Shown here: in pieces, positions 63,738 to 64,000 of the stretch | Position numbering within the stretch: position 1 is the first letter of the stretch | Layout of the letters: each line of letters starts with the position of its first letter | Assembly: GCF_932526225.1 (NCBI RefSeq) | Contig: NC_064048.1 | Location: forward strand, 8,580,515-8,644,514 | Direction of reading: 5' to 3' | Length of the DNA stretch: 64,000 nucleotides | Source: Nematostella vectensis | Taxonomy: Eukaryota; Cnidaria; Anthozoa; Actiniaria; Edwardsiidae | Translations under genes and position numbers: made by a program | Notes under the pieces: model-generated | Seen by the model: only the letters and a program-made list of their open reading frames with translations | Told to the model about the DNA's origin: nothing | Database searches by the model: none

Positions 63738-63910
63738 GGTATAAATCAACACAAGGTGGAAAATGTTGAACGCCTGTGTGAAACAGAGTAGTTGCTCTGA
63801 CATTTCGAGCCCTCTGACAAAGGGTTAACGCTCCAAACGTCAGCGCAACTACTATGTATGTTTCACACTGGCATTCAACATACCTTTTCAACATTGTGTT
63901 GATTTATACC
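63738..63910. mobile_element. 173-bp hairpin MITE in IFT46 intron 10
   Basis: Perfect 17-bp inverted ends GGTATAAATCAACACAA, with pairing extending imperfectly inward (TGTTGAA, GTGTGAAAC) to a core containing TTTCGAGCCCTCTGACAAAG. Non-coding. Confidence 0.85.
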
Positions 63911-64000
63911 AGAGCCAATTAAAGGGTTACACACTTATGGCCATATTATTGCACTGGCATTACTGTATCAATGTTGAAACCCTTTTTTTCTTGTTATTAC

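Overview
This is eukaryotic, intron-rich, AT-leaning animal DNA. The gene set (eIF2B epsilon, an oligosaccharyltransferase subunit, the PRMT5 partner MEP50, an intraflagellar-transport protein) is ciliated-metazoan. Short exons, high similarity to vertebrate proteins, many small inverted-repeat transposons and a tandem family of tiny secreted cysteine-containing peptides suggest an early-branching animal. An anthozoan cnidarian is my best guess, but the sequence alone does not prove it.

Layout. 1-4.25 kb: no gene seen; minisatellite and small palindromic elements. 4.6-33.4 kb, minus strand: complete EIF2B5 (eIF2B epsilon), rebuilt as 21 exons and 693 residues with every splice phase consistent. 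Its introns are heavily invaded. Intron 3 holds a 10.9 kb foldback transposon whose arms are 117-bp satellite arrays, flanked by a perfect 9-bp target duplication. Introns 2, 18 and 19 contain minisatellites built from the gene's own exon/intron boundaries. 33.6-34.8 kb, plus strand: TMEM258, head-to-head with EIF2B5 and carrying a textbook U12-type intron. 36.1-42.1 kb, plus strand: WDR77/MEP50 in 9 exons. 44.2-56.1 kb, minus strand: three two-exon paralogues (called A, B and C here) for about 70-residue secreted peptides. This cluster also holds a segmental duplication, a young coding-free LTR retrotransposon, several MITEs and a stray copy of WDR77 exon 3. 57.0-64 kb, plus strand: the first 10 exons of IFT46 (gene runs off the window); its intron 6 holds two more arrays seeded from exon 6.

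Most interesting signals. (1) Five tandem arrays, in two unrelated genes, appear to have been seeded by exon/intron junctions, some still carrying usable GT or AG sites and one uniformly mutated GT to CT. (2) The giant foldback element in a housekeeping intron, with spacerless junction, unequal arms and higher-order satellite structure. (3) A U12 intron in TMEM258. (4) A peptide gene family with an identical signal peptide but diverged mature part.

The housekeeping genes do not form one pathway. eIF2B epsilon acts in translation initiation, TMEM258 in ER N-glycosylation, WDR77 in arginine methylation and IFT46 in cilia. Their link is physical: divergent promoters between EIF2B5 and TMEM258, and between peptide gene C and IFT46.
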